IMG/VR virus record: IMGVR_UViG_3300046474_000370
Span: 37,111 to 101,110 of that record
Strand: one strand, 5' to 3'
DNA length: 64,000 bases
From: a virus
Positions 45,173 to 53,963 of the stretch are shown piece by piece. The notes beneath the pieces were generated by a model that ran no database searches, was not told the origin of the DNA, and saw nothing but the letters and a program-made list of their open reading frames with translations. The position numbers were made by a program, and so were the translations under genes. The stretch's first letter is position 1, and each line of letters begins with the position of its first letter.

Positions 45173-46138
45173 ATGGCGATCATTCATGTGGTGTCGGTTT
45201 CCGGCGGCAAGGACTCGGCCGCCACGCTGTTGCTCGCGATCGAGCGCTTCGGCGCGCATCGGGTGCGCGGCATTTTCTGCGACACCGGCAACGAGCACGA
45301 GGCGGTCTATGAATACCTCGACTACCTGGAACGCGCCACCGGCGTGACGATCGCGCGCCTGAAGGCCGATTTCTCCGCCGAGATCGCGCGCAAGCGCATG
45401 TTCATCGCGCGCGATGTGCGCACCAGGCGCAAGGACGGCCGCAAGCTGCGCTGGACCAACAAGGCCAAGCGGCGCGCGCTGGCGGTGCTGCAGCCGACCG
45501 GCAACCCGTATCTGGACATGTGCCTGTGGAAGGGGCGCTTCCCGTCACGCATGGCGCAGTTCTGCACCGAAAAGCTCAAGCGCGACCTGGCAGTCGAGTA
45601 CCAGCTCGAGCTGATGGACCAGGGCCACAAGGTGATCAGCTGGCAAGGGGTGCGCCGCGACGAATCGCAAAAGCGCCGCGAAGCGCTCAAGTTCGAGGCG
45701 GTTGGCGGCGGCCTGTATATCTACCGGCCGCTGGTCGAGTGGAGCGCGCAGGATGTGTTCGCGTACTGCGCACGCAAGGGGATCGCACCGAATCCGCTCT
45801 ACAAGCAGGGCATGGGGCGGGTCGGCTGCATGCCGTGCATTAACGCGAGCAAGGGCGAAGTGCGCGAAATCGCGGCGCGCTTTCCCGAGCACATCGAGCG
45901 CATCCACGCGTGGGAAAAGCTGGTGGCGGCCGCCTCCAAGCGCGGGTTCAGCACCTTCATGCACCTCAGTACCACGCGCGACTACCGCCACCTGAACGAC
46001 GGCCAGATTTTCGAGGCCGCGAATATTTACAAGATCGTCGAGTGGTCGAAGACCGCGCGCGGCGGCAAGCAGCTGGACCTGCTGGCCGACGTCGGCGACA
46101 TCCACGCCTGTTCCTCGGCCTACGGCCTGTGTGAGTAG
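45173..46138 (+). CDS. phage PAPS-reductase-like PP-loop ATPase
   Basis: The 321-aa protein has the PP-loop SVSGGKDSA (residues 8-16) and a partial PAPS reductase fold (FCDTGNEHEAVYEYLDYLE; ISWQGVRRDESQKR at about 158-171; PLVEWSAQDVFAYC). Cys pairs FCTEKLKRD and GCMPC (about 220-224) could bind Fe-S or zinc. Such proteins (DndC/CysH-like) are frequent in phages; sulfur transfer to DNA or tRNA has been proposed but not shown. It follows a terminator, with its own ribosome site (ACAGGACAGC). Confidence 0.88.
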   Translation: MAIIHVVSVSGGKDSAATLLLAIERFGAHRVRGIFCDTGNEHEAVYEYLDYLERATGVTIARLKADFSAEIARKRMFIARDVRTRRKDGRKLRWTNKAKRRALAVLQPTGNPYLDMCLWKGRFPSRMAQFCTEKLKRDLAVEYQLELMDQGHKVISWQGVRRDESQKRREALKFEAVGGGLYIYRPLVEWSAQDVFAYCARKGIAPNPLYKQGMGRVGCMPCINASKGEVREIAARFPEHIERIHAWEKLVAAASKRGFSTFMHLSTTRDYRHLNDGQIFEAANIYKIVEWSKTARGGKQLDLLADVGDIHACSSAYGLCE

Positions 46139-47788
46139 ATGAGCGGCCGGTTCCCCGACGACGGCGCGCCGGGCGAGCCGCTGCCGACCGGGTTTGTCCA
46201 GGTTGGGCTGAGCGGCGACCGCCAGCTGGCGCAGGCGCACTTGCGCGATGCGCGCCGCATGCTGGGCCGGCTGCGCGCCAACCACGGGATCGACGCGCGC
46301 ATCGCCGACGGCCAGCCCGGCGGCTTCTTCACCCACACCGCCACGCTGCCCGATGGCACCCGCGTGACGGTCACCAGCAACAACGGCCAGGACACGGTGC
46401 GGATCGCGGCGCCGCTGCGCGCGCCGCCGCCGGTGGCGCCGCTGCCGGTGCCGCCGGCGGTGCCGCAGCATGTGCCGCGCGCCACGCTGGCGCACCATGC
46501 GGCCGGCGTCACGCACCTGCCGCCGCTGATCCCGTCGCCGCCGCCGCAGCCGGTGCGGCCCGAGGATGTGGTGGAGGAACAAGAGCTGGGCGAGTACGTG
46601 CCCTACTTGTGGATCGGGGTGCGCACGCTGAACCCGGACCAGCGCTGCCGGGTGCATGCCTGCGTGTGGGAGCCGCCGGCGGCGGTTGGCGTCGCGCCGT
46701 TGATCCTGTCGAACCGGAACCTCCTGCTGGAGTATCTGGGCGTGCCCCCGACGGCCATCGCCGACCGCAGCATCTACCCGCTGGGGCCGTGGGAGCAATT
46801 CAGCCCGGCCGACCCGGACCAGGGCGTCGCCTACACCGACCAGCATCTGTGCATGCTGTTGCCGCACAACGGCTATCCGATGCGGATTCCCGACTACAAC
46901 CCGGCGCGCGACGAGGATATCGCGTGGGATGTGATCTTTGTCAGCGATACCGAGAACGACCTGCAACTGCTGGACCAGGCCGGGCTGCCGATGCTCGGCC
47001 GCGGCAGCGGTGACTACTATCTGAAGGTGATGGTGCTCGGGCCGGATTGCCCGGACGACCTGGACAACCCGCCGGCGCCGCAGCAGCTGGAGCTGCGCAT
47101 CATCACGGGCAAGCGCGCGCAGCGCCTCGAAGTCAGGCATCAGGTGACGATCGCGCACTTCACGCAATGCCCGTCCGGCATCTTGCCGTTCGGGTTCTTC
47201 GACGAGGACATGGATCAGGATCTCTACCCGTGCTACGGCACCAACCCGCACGCCGAGCATTGGTGGCAGGGCATGGGACGGGTGCTGGTGCCGCCGCCGC
47301 AGTACGACGTGCCGGTGGCCGAGCTGGCCATGAGCGTGACGTTTTTCAGCCAGGATGGGGTGGCCGAGCTGCCGCCGACCGGCTTCGATGCGGGCGACTG
47401 GCCCGACATGTGCCCCGACCCAGGGACCATTGACCCGCCGCCGCCGGTGTACGAGCACGTCCACCAGGAGTCCACATCGTGCGGCTACAAGCCGGCCAAC
47501 TTCATCACCGAACTGGTCGGCCTGTCGCTGATCCACGAACACCGCGAAGTCTACAAGCAGGTCAGCCACTCGGTGGTCGATTACACCCGCGTCACCTACG
47601 CCGACGGCTCGACCGCGATCATCGACTTTACCAGCAGTGCGAGTGACAACGGCTGGCAGCTGCTGTTCGAGGATGACATCACATGGGATGCCTTCGTCTG
47701 GGGTGGCGCCATCTTTGAACCTGGCCACCCGAGCTCTGAACTGAACAAACGCACCCTGGACGCGATCCGCAATGACACCTGTTCCTGA
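46139..47788 (+). CDS. large phage structural-type protein of unknown function
   Basis: The 549-aa product starts immediately after the PAPS-like stop. The N-terminal about 130 residues are low-complexity (Pro/Ala/Val-rich, about 95-145), then a beta-rich body with many Trp/Tyr and acidic residues (DYNPARDEDIAWDVIFVSDT; GDYYLKVMVLGPDCPDDLDN). A Cys-containing C-terminal part follows. It could be a virion protein (fibre or baseplate) but shows no family motif. Confidence 0.6.
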   Translation: MSGRFPDDGAPGEPLPTGFVQVGLSGDRQLAQAHLRDARRMLGRLRANHGIDARIADGQPGGFFTHTATLPDGTRVTVTSNNGQDTVRIAAPLRAPPPVAPLPVPPAVPQHVPRATLAHHAAGVTHLPPLIPSPPPQPVRPEDVVEEQELGEYVPYLWIGVRTLNPDQRCRVHACVWEPPAAVGVAPLILSNRNLLLEYLGVPPTAIADRSIYPLGPWEQFSPADPDQGVAYTDQHLCMLLPHNGYPMRIPDYNPARDEDIAWDVIFVSDTENDLQLLDQAGLPMLGRGSGDYYLKVMVLGPDCPDDLDNPPAPQQLELRIITGKRAQRLEVRHQVTIAHFTQCPSGILPFGFFDEDMDQDLYPCYGTNPHAEHWWQGMGRVLVPPPQYDVPVAELAMSVTFFSQDGVAELPPTGFDAGDWPDMCPDPGTIDPPPPVYEHVHQESTSCGYKPANFITELVGLSLIHEHREVYKQVSHSVVDYTRVTYADGSTAIIDFTSSASDNGWQLLFEDDITWDAFVWGGAIFEPGHPSSELNKRTLDAIRNDTCS

Positions 47789-47933
47789 CGACCTTGCCGC
47801 GCTGCGCCAGCTGGTGGAGGCGGCGCGCCAGTCGGCGACCGACTTGGCGGTCTGGATCAACCAGGCCCAGGTCGGGCCGTTCCTGCCGTTCGAGGACGAA
47901 TCCGGCGCGCAGGACGGCGCCGGGTCCGACTGA
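47772..47933 (+). CDS. small hypothetical phage protein
   Basis: A 53-aa acidic helical protein (TPVPDDLAALRQLVEAARQS) overlapping the preceding gene by 17 bp. It ends 12 bp before a terminator. Unknown. Confidence 0.55.
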   Translation: MTPVPDDLAALRQLVEAARQSATDLAVWINQAQVGPFLPFEDESGAQDGAGSD

Positions 47934-47945
47934 CACCGCTTGCGA

Positions 47946-47966
47946 CCCGCCCCGTGCGGGTTTTTT
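47946..47966 (+). terminator. rho-independent terminator before the capsid unit
   Basis: CCCGC/GCGGG stem with TTTTTT. A second hairpin GCCCGC/GCGGGC follows at about 47970-47988, so the head genes probably have their own supply of transcripts. Confidence 0.75.
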
Positions 47967-48010
47967 GACGCCCGCCTGTTGCGGGCGTTGTTATTTCAGG
48001 AGCTTAAACA

Positions 48011-49123
48011 ATGTCTGACAGCGCTATCCAACCGGACGTGCAGGGAGTAACCGCAGAACCGCAGGACACCCCAGCGGCGGTGGCCACGCCGCCGGCCGAG
48101 GCGGCCGAGAAGCAGGCCCCGCCGAAATCCCCGCGCGAGGTCGCGCTGGAAGAAATGGAAGCCCGCCGCCAGCAGCAGCTGGCCGCGGAGAACGGCTACA
48201 AGCTCGAGGACGTGATGAGCATGGAGGAGGAGCCGCCGGCTCCCGCCCCCGCGCCCGCCACCGCCGCGCCGGCGCCGGCGGCCGATGAGCAGCTGGCCGC
48301 GCAGATGGCGGCCGGCGCCCAGCCGGAGGTGCCGAGCAAGGTCAAGATCAAGGTCGACGGCGTCGAGGCCGAAGTGCCGTTCGATGAAGTGATCCGCCAG
48401 TACCAGAAGAACAGCAGCGCCGACCGGCGCCTGGCCGAGGCCACGCGCTTGCTGCGCGAAGCACAGGAAACCGCGGCCCAGCGCCTGCTGCAGGAGCAGC
48501 AGCGCCAGGCCGCCGCGGCACCCGCGGCGCCCGCCGCAGAACCCGAACCCACGCCCGCCGCCGATCCGAACGTGGAGGCGACCGGCAAAGAATTCCTCAA
48601 GGCCCTGTTTGAGGGTGACGAGGACTCCGCGTTGACCAAGCTCAAGGAGCTGACCCAGGCAGGACGGCAGGTGCCGCAACAGGCACCCGCGCCCACCCTC
48701 GACCTGGAGCAGATCAGCAGCGCGGTCGCGCAGCATGTGCAGCAGAAGCTCGTCGTTGAGAGTGCATTGGCACGGAACCGGCAAGACTATCCCGAGATGT
48801 ACGCAGACCCCGACATGGAAGGACTGGCACTGTCCAAGATCCAGCGCATGCGCGAAGAAACCGGCACGGATTTCTTCAGCGCGCTCGATACGGTCAGCCG
48901 CGAGTTCGCCCACAAGTTCGGCTGGTCCGCGGTGCAGCAGGGCCGTCCACCCGCCGATCCCGTCGAAACCACATCCCCCCGCGCAGCAAAGCTGGAACGG
49001 AAGGCCGCGATCGACAACATCGCGGCAGTCAACACCAAGATCACCACCGCCGAGCCGGAGCCGGAGAACGCGAGTTCGATCATCGCGCAGATGCGGGCGC
49101 AACGGCTGGGACAGCGGGCGTGA
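48011..49123 (+). CDS. putative scaffolding protein
   Basis: The 370-aa protein is highly acidic and helical with Ala/Pro/Glu-rich linkers (about residues 70-95 and 160-190), and a coiled-coil-like C-terminal half. It lies directly before the major capsid gene, where scaffold genes occur, and it has no enzymatic motif. No prohead protease is seen next to it, so the scaffold might leave intact. Assignment by position and composition. Confidence 0.7.
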   Translation: MSDSAIQPDVQGVTAEPQDTPAAVATPPAEAAEKQAPPKSPREVALEEMEARRQQQLAAENGYKLEDVMSMEEEPPAPAPAPATAAPAPAADEQLAAQMAAGAQPEVPSKVKIKVDGVEAEVPFDEVIRQYQKNSSADRRLAEATRLLREAQETAAQRLLQEQQRQAAAAPAAPAAEPEPTPAADPNVEATGKEFLKALFEGDEDSALTKLKELTQAGRQVPQQAPAPTLDLEQISSAVAQHVQQKLVVESALARNRQDYPEMYADPDMEGLALSKIQRMREETGTDFFSALDTVSREFAHKFGWSAVQQGRPPADPVETTSPRAAKLERKAAIDNIAAVNTKITTAEPEPENASSIIAQMRAQRLGQRA

Positions 49124-49154
49124 CTTCCAATCCCAACTTTAAGGAGTACGCAAA

Positions 49155-50099
49155 ATGGCCGGACAAGTATGGCTGACCAACAGCCTGGGTGGCTACATGT
49201 GGTCGCCCAACCTCTCGAAAGTGCTGCGCATGTCGGTGCAGCCGCTCACCAAGTTCCGCCAGTTCGCCGACGTGAAGGACGCGGCGGTGCAGGGCAAGGG
49301 CATGGGCGAGGCGTTCCACTGGAACGTGTACAGCGATGTCGCGACGCAGGGCACCACCCTGACCGAGGGCACCGCGATGCCGACCACCAACTTCGTCATC
49401 ACGCAGGGCACGATGACGATCACCGAGGCCGGTAACAGCGTGCCGTACACCTCCAAGCTCGATGACCTGTCGGAGCAACCCGTCAAGGAAATCATCGGCA
49501 AGGTCCTGAAGAACGACGCGAAAAAGGCGTTCGACATCATGGCCGAGGCGCAATTCCGCCTGACCCCGCTGCGCGTGGTGCCGACCGGCGGCACCTCGAC
49601 CTCGTCGGTGACGCTGACCACCAACGGCACCGCGACCGCCACCAACAACGTGGCAATGGGCAAGAACCATGTGAAGGCGATCGTCGACATCATGAAGGAG
49701 CGGAACATCCCGCCCTACATGGCCGACGATTACATTTCGCTGGCCCACCCGACCACTTTCCGCCAGCTCAAGAACGATCTGGAGGCGGTCCACCAGTACG
49801 TGGACGCCGGCTTCCAGATGATCCTGAACGGCGAGATCGGGCGCTACGAGTCGGTGCGCTTCGTCGAGCAGACCAATATCGCCAAGGCCAGCTGGACCAA
49901 CGGCCTGTCGAACTGGTCGTACTTCTTCGGTAACGACACGGTGGCCGAGGGCATCGTGATCCCCGAGGAGATGCGCGGCGCGATCCCGAGCGACTACGGT
50001 CGCCAGCGCGGCATCGCGTGGTACTACCTGGGCGGCTTCGGCATCGTCCAGACCCAGGCGGCGCAGGCGCGCATCCTGCGCTGGGACTCGGCGGCGTAA
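49155..50099 (+). CDS. major capsid protein (N4-gp56-like)
   Basis: The 314-aa protein shows features of N4-gp56-type major capsid proteins: LTKFRQFADVKDAAVQGKGM, TLTEGTAMPTTNFVITQGTM, then IPPYMADDYISLAHPTTFRQ and a conserved FVEQTNIAKASW part near the end. It should form the icosahedral shell. A strong TAAGGAG site precedes the ATG. It is followed by a 37-nt hairpin that may limit read-through or stabilise the mRNA. Confidence 0.85.
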   Translation: MAGQVWLTNSLGGYMWSPNLSKVLRMSVQPLTKFRQFADVKDAAVQGKGMGEAFHWNVYSDVATQGTTLTEGTAMPTTNFVITQGTMTITEAGNSVPYTSKLDDLSEQPVKEIIGKVLKNDAKKAFDIMAEAQFRLTPLRVVPTGGTSTSSVTLTTNGTATATNNVAMGKNHVKAIVDIMKERNIPPYMADDYISLAHPTTFRQLKNDLEAVHQYVDAGFQMILNGEIGRYESVRFVEQTNIAKASWTNGLSNWSYFFGNDTVAEGIVIPEEMRGAIPSDYGRQRGIAWYYLGGFGIVQTQAAQARILRWDSAA

Positions 50100-50156
50100 G
50101 CGCGCGGCCTGGCTTGCGTGGGCATCAACCCCCGCGCAAGTCGGGTGTTTCACTCA

Positions 50157-50193
50157 AACCGGCCGTTTCAGCATTTGCTGAAACTGGCCGGTT
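50157..50193 (+). promoter_or_regulatory. strong hairpin after the capsid gene
   Basis: AACCGGCC...GGCCGGTT with an inner TTTCAGC/GCTGAAA stem makes a 37-nt hairpin 57 bp after the capsid stop and 20 bp before the next start. There is no T-tract, so an mRNA-stabilising or attenuating role is more likely than termination. Confidence 0.6.
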
Positions 50194-50212
50194 CCTTATC
50201 AAGGAGGTCGGC

Positions 50213-50431
50213 ATGACCGTCGAAAACAGCGAATTGAACACCAGCGGGCCGTTGCGCAGCTCGAATGTCGGCCTGACCGGCGGCAGCGGCGACGGCAACC
50301 GCCTGCTGGTGACCGACCTGGCGCGCGGCTACAGCAGCATCAGCGAACGCCCGGCAATGCCCGACTGGCTGCAACTGTCGGACGCGACCGAACACGGCTT
50401 CCTGACCCGCCCGGAAGGGTGGGAACGGTGA
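50213..50431 (+). CDS. small phage protein after the capsid gene
   Basis: A 72-aa protein (TVENSELNTSGPLRSSNVGL) with an AAGGAGG ribosome site. Its stop overlaps the next GTG start. Unknown. Confidence 0.6.
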   Translation: MTVENSELNTSGPLRSSNVGLTGGSGDGNRLLVTDLARGYSSISERPAMPDWLQLSDATEHGFLTRPEGWER

Positions 50432-50703
50432 TCGGGGCCCTGCCCGACGGGGTCGACCCGGCCGACGTGATCGACCTGACCGAGGAGGTGGCCGACCTGG
50501 CCGAATCCATCGCGGAAGTGGCCGGCGCCAGTGAATTGCCGCCGGAGGCGGTGTTCTGCGCCTGCTTCGGCGTGATCTTCGACTATGTGCGTGATGCGCA
50601 TGACCTGGCCACGCTGCGCCACCTGCTGACGCAGTATGAAGCGCAGCAGGACGAGCAGCTGCGGGCCCTGATCCATCAACCCCACCAAGGAGTATTGCAA
50701 TGA
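50428..50703 (+). CDS. small acidic phage protein
   Basis: A 91-aa acidic helical protein (ADVIDLTEEVADLAESIAEV) starting with GTG in an overlap of 4 bp. Unknown function. Confidence 0.6.
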   Translation: MIGALPDGVDPADVIDLTEEVADLAESIAEVAGASELPPEAVFCACFGVIFDYVRDAHDLATLRHLLTQYEAQQDEQLRALIHQPHQGVLQ

Positions 50704-50960
50704 GCGAATCGAACTACAAGCCGGACGGCACGGGCGTGGTCATGGGCGACCGCAAGCCGATGCCGGAGCGCGGCACCGGCACCGGCATGACCGGCGTAAA
50801 CACCGTCACCGACGGCCGCGACCTGGGCGTGGACGCCATCAACCGCCTCGGCGCGCTGACCGGCACCGACTCGGACCCGATGGCCGAGTGCTATGTCGAC
50901 GACCCGACGTTCGGCGCGGCCAAGGGCGACGCCGCCGAGGACCGCGCGGAGGGCTACTGA
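50700..50960 (+). CDS. small phage protein
   Basis: An 86-aa polar, Gly/Asp-rich protein (TGVVMGDRKPMPERGTGTGM). 4-bp overlap with the previous gene and 1 bp with the next. Unknown. Confidence 0.6.
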   Translation: MSESNYKPDGTGVVMGDRKPMPERGTGTGMTGVNTVTDGRDLGVDAINRLGALTGTDSDPMAECYVDDPTFGAAKGDAAEDRAEGY

Positions 50961-51193
50961 TGTCCAAGCTTGACCGCAACCGGCCGCATGCGGCCGTCTA
51001 CTACGATGACCTGGGCCGGGCATTCGAGCAGGACGGCCAGTTCTTTACTGCCAGCGGCGCCCTGTGGGAACCGGATTCGGCCGAGGTGGCCGAGCCGGCG
51101 GCCGCGGTGAAGCCGGCGAAGGCCGCGCCCAAGGCCAAGCCGGCCGCGGCGCCCGAGGACGTCCAGCTGGCCGCGCAGATGGCGGGTGCATGA
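50960..51193 (+). CDS. small phage protein with Ala/Lys-rich tail
   Basis: A 77-aa protein (SKLDRNRPHAAVYYDDLGRA, then an Ala/Lys/Pro linker and VQLAAQMAGA). The QLAAQMA end also occurs in the scaffold-like protein (EQLAAQMAAGA at about residues 95-105), an intriguing match but low complexity. Confidence 0.6.
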   Translation: MSKLDRNRPHAAVYYDDLGRAFEQDGQFFTASGALWEPDSAEVAEPAAAVKPAKAAPKAKPAAAPEDVQLAAQMAGA

Positions 51194-52809
51194 TCTGGCG
51201 CGCCAGCGACCCCGAAGGCGACGAGGCGGGCAAGGTCAAGTTCGAGATCGTCCAGTACACGCGCGGCACCGGGCTGGACATCGGGTGCGGGCCACATAAG
51301 GCGTTCCCGCACTTCATCGGGGTCGATAGCAAGAAGGACAGCGCGTTGTTCGGCATCGAGTTCACGCCGGACAACGTGGTGGAGGACGCCAGCCGGCTGC
51401 CGCAGGTGCCGGACGGCCGGCTCGATTTCGTGTTCTCGTCGCACCTGCTGGAGCACATCGAGGACTACGCGGCGGCGCTGGCCGAGTGGTGGCGCACCAT
51501 CAAGGATGGCGGCCACCTGGTGCTGTACCTGCCGCATCGCGACCTGTACCCGAACATCGGCCAGCCCGGCGCCAACATCGACCACAAGCACGATTTCCTG
51601 CCCGAGGACATCGAGCTGGCGATGGCCGGCGTGGCCGCCGAGGCCGCGGGCCGGCGCAAGAGCGGCTGGGACCTGCTGGTCAACGAGGTGCGCGCCGAGC
51701 GCAACGAATACTCGTTCCTCCAGGTCTACCGCAAAACCAGCGAGGATTTCAGCCTGGTCCGTTCGTGCCAGTGGCCGCAACCGGAAAAAACCGCCTGCAT
51801 CAGCCGCTTCGGCGGCTTCGGCGACATGATCCAGGCCGCCAACCTGTTGCCCGAGCTGAAACGGCAGGGCTACCACATCACCTTCAACACCACCCCCAAG
51901 GGCCAGGACATCCTGCGCCACGACCCGCACATCGACGCCTGGCTGATCCAGGACGACGACCAGGTGCCGAACCACGAGCTGCCGCTGTTCTGGAGCGCGC
52001 TGGCGCGCCGCTACACCAAGTTCATCCAGCTGTCCGAGTCGATCGAGGGCACCTTGCTGGCGATGCCCGGCCGCGCCAACCACATGTGGCCGCACGCGGT
52101 GCGCGCCGCGGAGCTGAACCGCAATTACCTGGAGTGGACCAGCCAGCTGGCCGAGCTGCCGTACCAGTCGGAAGCGAAGTTCTACCCGAGCACCCACGAA
52201 ATGGCGCAGGCGGCCGGCTACCTGGGCGGGATTCGCGCCGCGCGCGCGCCCAAGGAGCTGATGATCGGCCAGGCCACTCCGCCGGTGTTCACGGTCATGT
52301 GGGTGCTGTCAGGCTCGTCGATGCACAAGTTCTATCCGTGGATGGACACGGTGATGGCGCGCGTGCTGCTCGAGATGCCGGAGGCGGTCATCATCCTGAA
52401 CGGCGACGAGGCCTGCGCGATCCTCGAATGTGGCTGGGAACTGGAGCCGCGGGTGTACCGCGAGAGCGGCAAGATGGGTATCCGCGCCGCGCTGACCTTG
52501 GCGCAGATGGTCAAGTGCGTGGTCGGGCCCGAAACCGGGGTGCTCAACGCGGTCGCGTTCGAGGACAACGCCAAGGTGGTGTTCCTGTCGCATTCGACCC
52601 ATGAGAACCTGACCAAGCACTGGCGCAACACGGTGGCGCTGGAGCCGTGGGGGCAGCACTGCTATCCGTGCCACCGGCTGCACTATGGCAAGGCGTTTTG
52701 TGACGAGCACCAGGAGACCGGCGCGGCGATGTGCCAGGTCAAGATCACGCCAGACCGGGTCTATGAGGCGATCAAGGCGGCGTACACGGCATGGAAGGAA
52801 GCGGCATGA
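51190..52809 (+). CDS. methyltransferase-glycosyltransferase-like fusion protein
   Basis: The 539-aa protein has an N-terminal SAM-methyltransferase fold (about residues 1-190): TGLDIGCGPHKAFPHFIGVD (motif I), RLDFVFSSHLLEHIEDY and GGHLVLYLPH. The C-terminal part (about 200-539) resembles heptosyltransferase/GT9-like proteins: ISRFGGFGDMIQAANLLPEL and VVGPETGVLNAVAFEDNAKV. So both methyl and sugar transfer seem to be combined. In the capsid-adaptor region it may modify phage structural or host surface molecules. Substrates unknown. Confidence 0.8.
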   Translation: MIWRASDPEGDEAGKVKFEIVQYTRGTGLDIGCGPHKAFPHFIGVDSKKDSALFGIEFTPDNVVEDASRLPQVPDGRLDFVFSSHLLEHIEDYAAALAEWWRTIKDGGHLVLYLPHRDLYPNIGQPGANIDHKHDFLPEDIELAMAGVAAEAAGRRKSGWDLLVNEVRAERNEYSFLQVYRKTSEDFSLVRSCQWPQPEKTACISRFGGFGDMIQAANLLPELKRQGYHITFNTTPKGQDILRHDPHIDAWLIQDDDQVPNHELPLFWSALARRYTKFIQLSESIEGTLLAMPGRANHMWPHAVRAAELNRNYLEWTSQLAELPYQSEAKFYPSTHEMAQAAGYLGGIRAARAPKELMIGQATPPVFTVMWVLSGSSMHKFYPWMDTVMARVLLEMPEAVIILNGDEACAILECGWELEPRVYRESGKMGIRAALTLAQMVKCVVGPETGVLNAVAFEDNAKVVFLSHSTHENLTKHWRNTVALEPWGQHCYPCHRLHYGKAFCDEHQETGAAMCQVKITPDRVYEAIKAAYTAWKEAA

Positions 52810-53261
52810 CAGTCATTGTGTGGGACGGCACCACGCTCGCGGCCGACCGGCGCGCGGGCGACGCCTGGATGAAGTGCGGCACGGTGGTCAAGATCGCCAG
52901 GGTCAATGGGCACCTGGTCGGTTGCGCCGGGGTCGCGGCCGATGCGCGCGAGGTGGTCGCCTGGTACAGCGCCGGGGCCAACCCGGCACTGTACCCGGCC
53001 GGGATACGCGGCAAGGAAAACGGCGGCGCCAAGATGCTGGTGATTACGCCCGCGGGCGTGGTGCGCATCTACGACAACTCGCCGTTCCCGATCGAGTATT
53101 GCGAGGCGCCGCACGGGATCGGGCGACGGATGGCGATCGGGAGCGGGCGCGAGGCGGCGATGGCGGCGATGCTGGCCGGCTGCGGCGCCCGCCGCGCGGT
53201 CGAGATTGCGACGCTGATCTGCGATGGTGTCGGCAATGGCATCGACACGCTGGAGCTGTGA
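52806..53261 (+). CDS. HslV/proteasome-like Ntn hydrolase
   Basis: The 151-aa protein starts MTVIVWDGTTLAADRRAGDA; removal of Met would leave Thr as N-terminal nucleophile, as in HslV and proteasome beta subunits. The following GCAGVAADAREV, MAIGSGREAAMAAMLAG and AVEIATLICDGVG motifs fit this fold, and an Asp and a Lys (KCGTVVKIA) stand near the expected catalytic places. No HslU-like ATPase is nearby. It may process virion proteins or be a self-compartmentalised protease in the infected cell. Confidence 0.8.
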   Translation: MTVIVWDGTTLAADRRAGDAWMKCGTVVKIARVNGHLVGCAGVAADAREVVAWYSAGANPALYPAGIRGKENGGAKMLVITPAGVVRIYDNSPFPIEYCEAPHGIGRRMAIGSGREAAMAAMLAGCGARRAVEIATLICDGVGNGIDTLEL

Positions 53262-53263
53262 CC

Positions 53264-53920
53264 ATGACCCTCGGCGACCTGATGACGCTGTTTCGCAACG
53301 AGGTGGACGACCTGGCCCAGCCCTACCTGTGGTCGGACGAGGAGGTGATCGAGTTCGCCAACGATGCCGAGCTGGAGGCGGCGCGGCGTGCGCGCCTGCT
53401 GGTCGATTCGAGCACGCCCGCGATTGCCCAGCTGGCGGTGACGGCCGGCCAGCCGCTGCTGGCGCTCGACCCGCGCGTGATGTTCGTGCGGCGCGCGCGC
53501 TTTGCCGGCAGCCTGCCGCTGCGGCGCATGAGCATGCAGGACATGGAAGGGTACGACCCGTACTGGCAGGATGCGGCGGCCGGCACCCCGCGCGCCTTCG
53601 TGCCCGACTACGAAACCGGCAAGCTGCTGCTGTGGCCGCCGCCGGCGGCGAATGGCACGCTGCTGCTGACGGCGGTGCGCGCGCCGCTGGTGGAGCTGGC
53701 GGAGGACGAGGACCGGCCCGAGATCGCGCCGCGCTACCACCGCAGCCTGCGCTTCTGGATGATGGCGCGCGCCTACGGCAAGCAGGATTCGCAGGCGAAT
53801 GACCCGAAGAAGGAACTGGCCAGCCTGGCGCTGTTCGAGCAGGAATTCGGCAGGAAGTCGGCCGCGATCGACGAGGAGTGGATCGTGCGCGAGCAGATGG
53901 AAGGCGACGGCACGTTCTAA
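53264..53920 (+). CDS. phage head-tail adaptor-like protein
   Basis: The 218-aa protein reads LMTLFRNEVDDLAQPYLWSD, FANDAELEAARRARLLVDSS, LDPRVMFVRRARFAG and a long C-terminal helical part (RYHRSLRFWMMARAYGKQDS). This is a common phage structural family (DUF6682-like, if memory is right) found between capsid and tail genes, probably an adaptor below the portal. The ATG at 53264 lies 2 bp after the previous stop. Confidence 0.75.
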   Translation: MTLGDLMTLFRNEVDDLAQPYLWSDEEVIEFANDAELEAARRARLLVDSSTPAIAQLAVTAGQPLLALDPRVMFVRRARFAGSLPLRRMSMQDMEGYDPYWQDAAAGTPRAFVPDYETGKLLLWPPPAANGTLLLTAVRAPLVELAEDEDRPEIAPRYHRSLRFWMMARAYGKQDSQANDPKKELASLALFEQEFGRKSAAIDEEWIVREQMEGDGTF

Positions 53921-53963
53921 GGGGCCGTAATCCTAAGCGCGGGGAGGGGCTGCGTCAAGTAGC

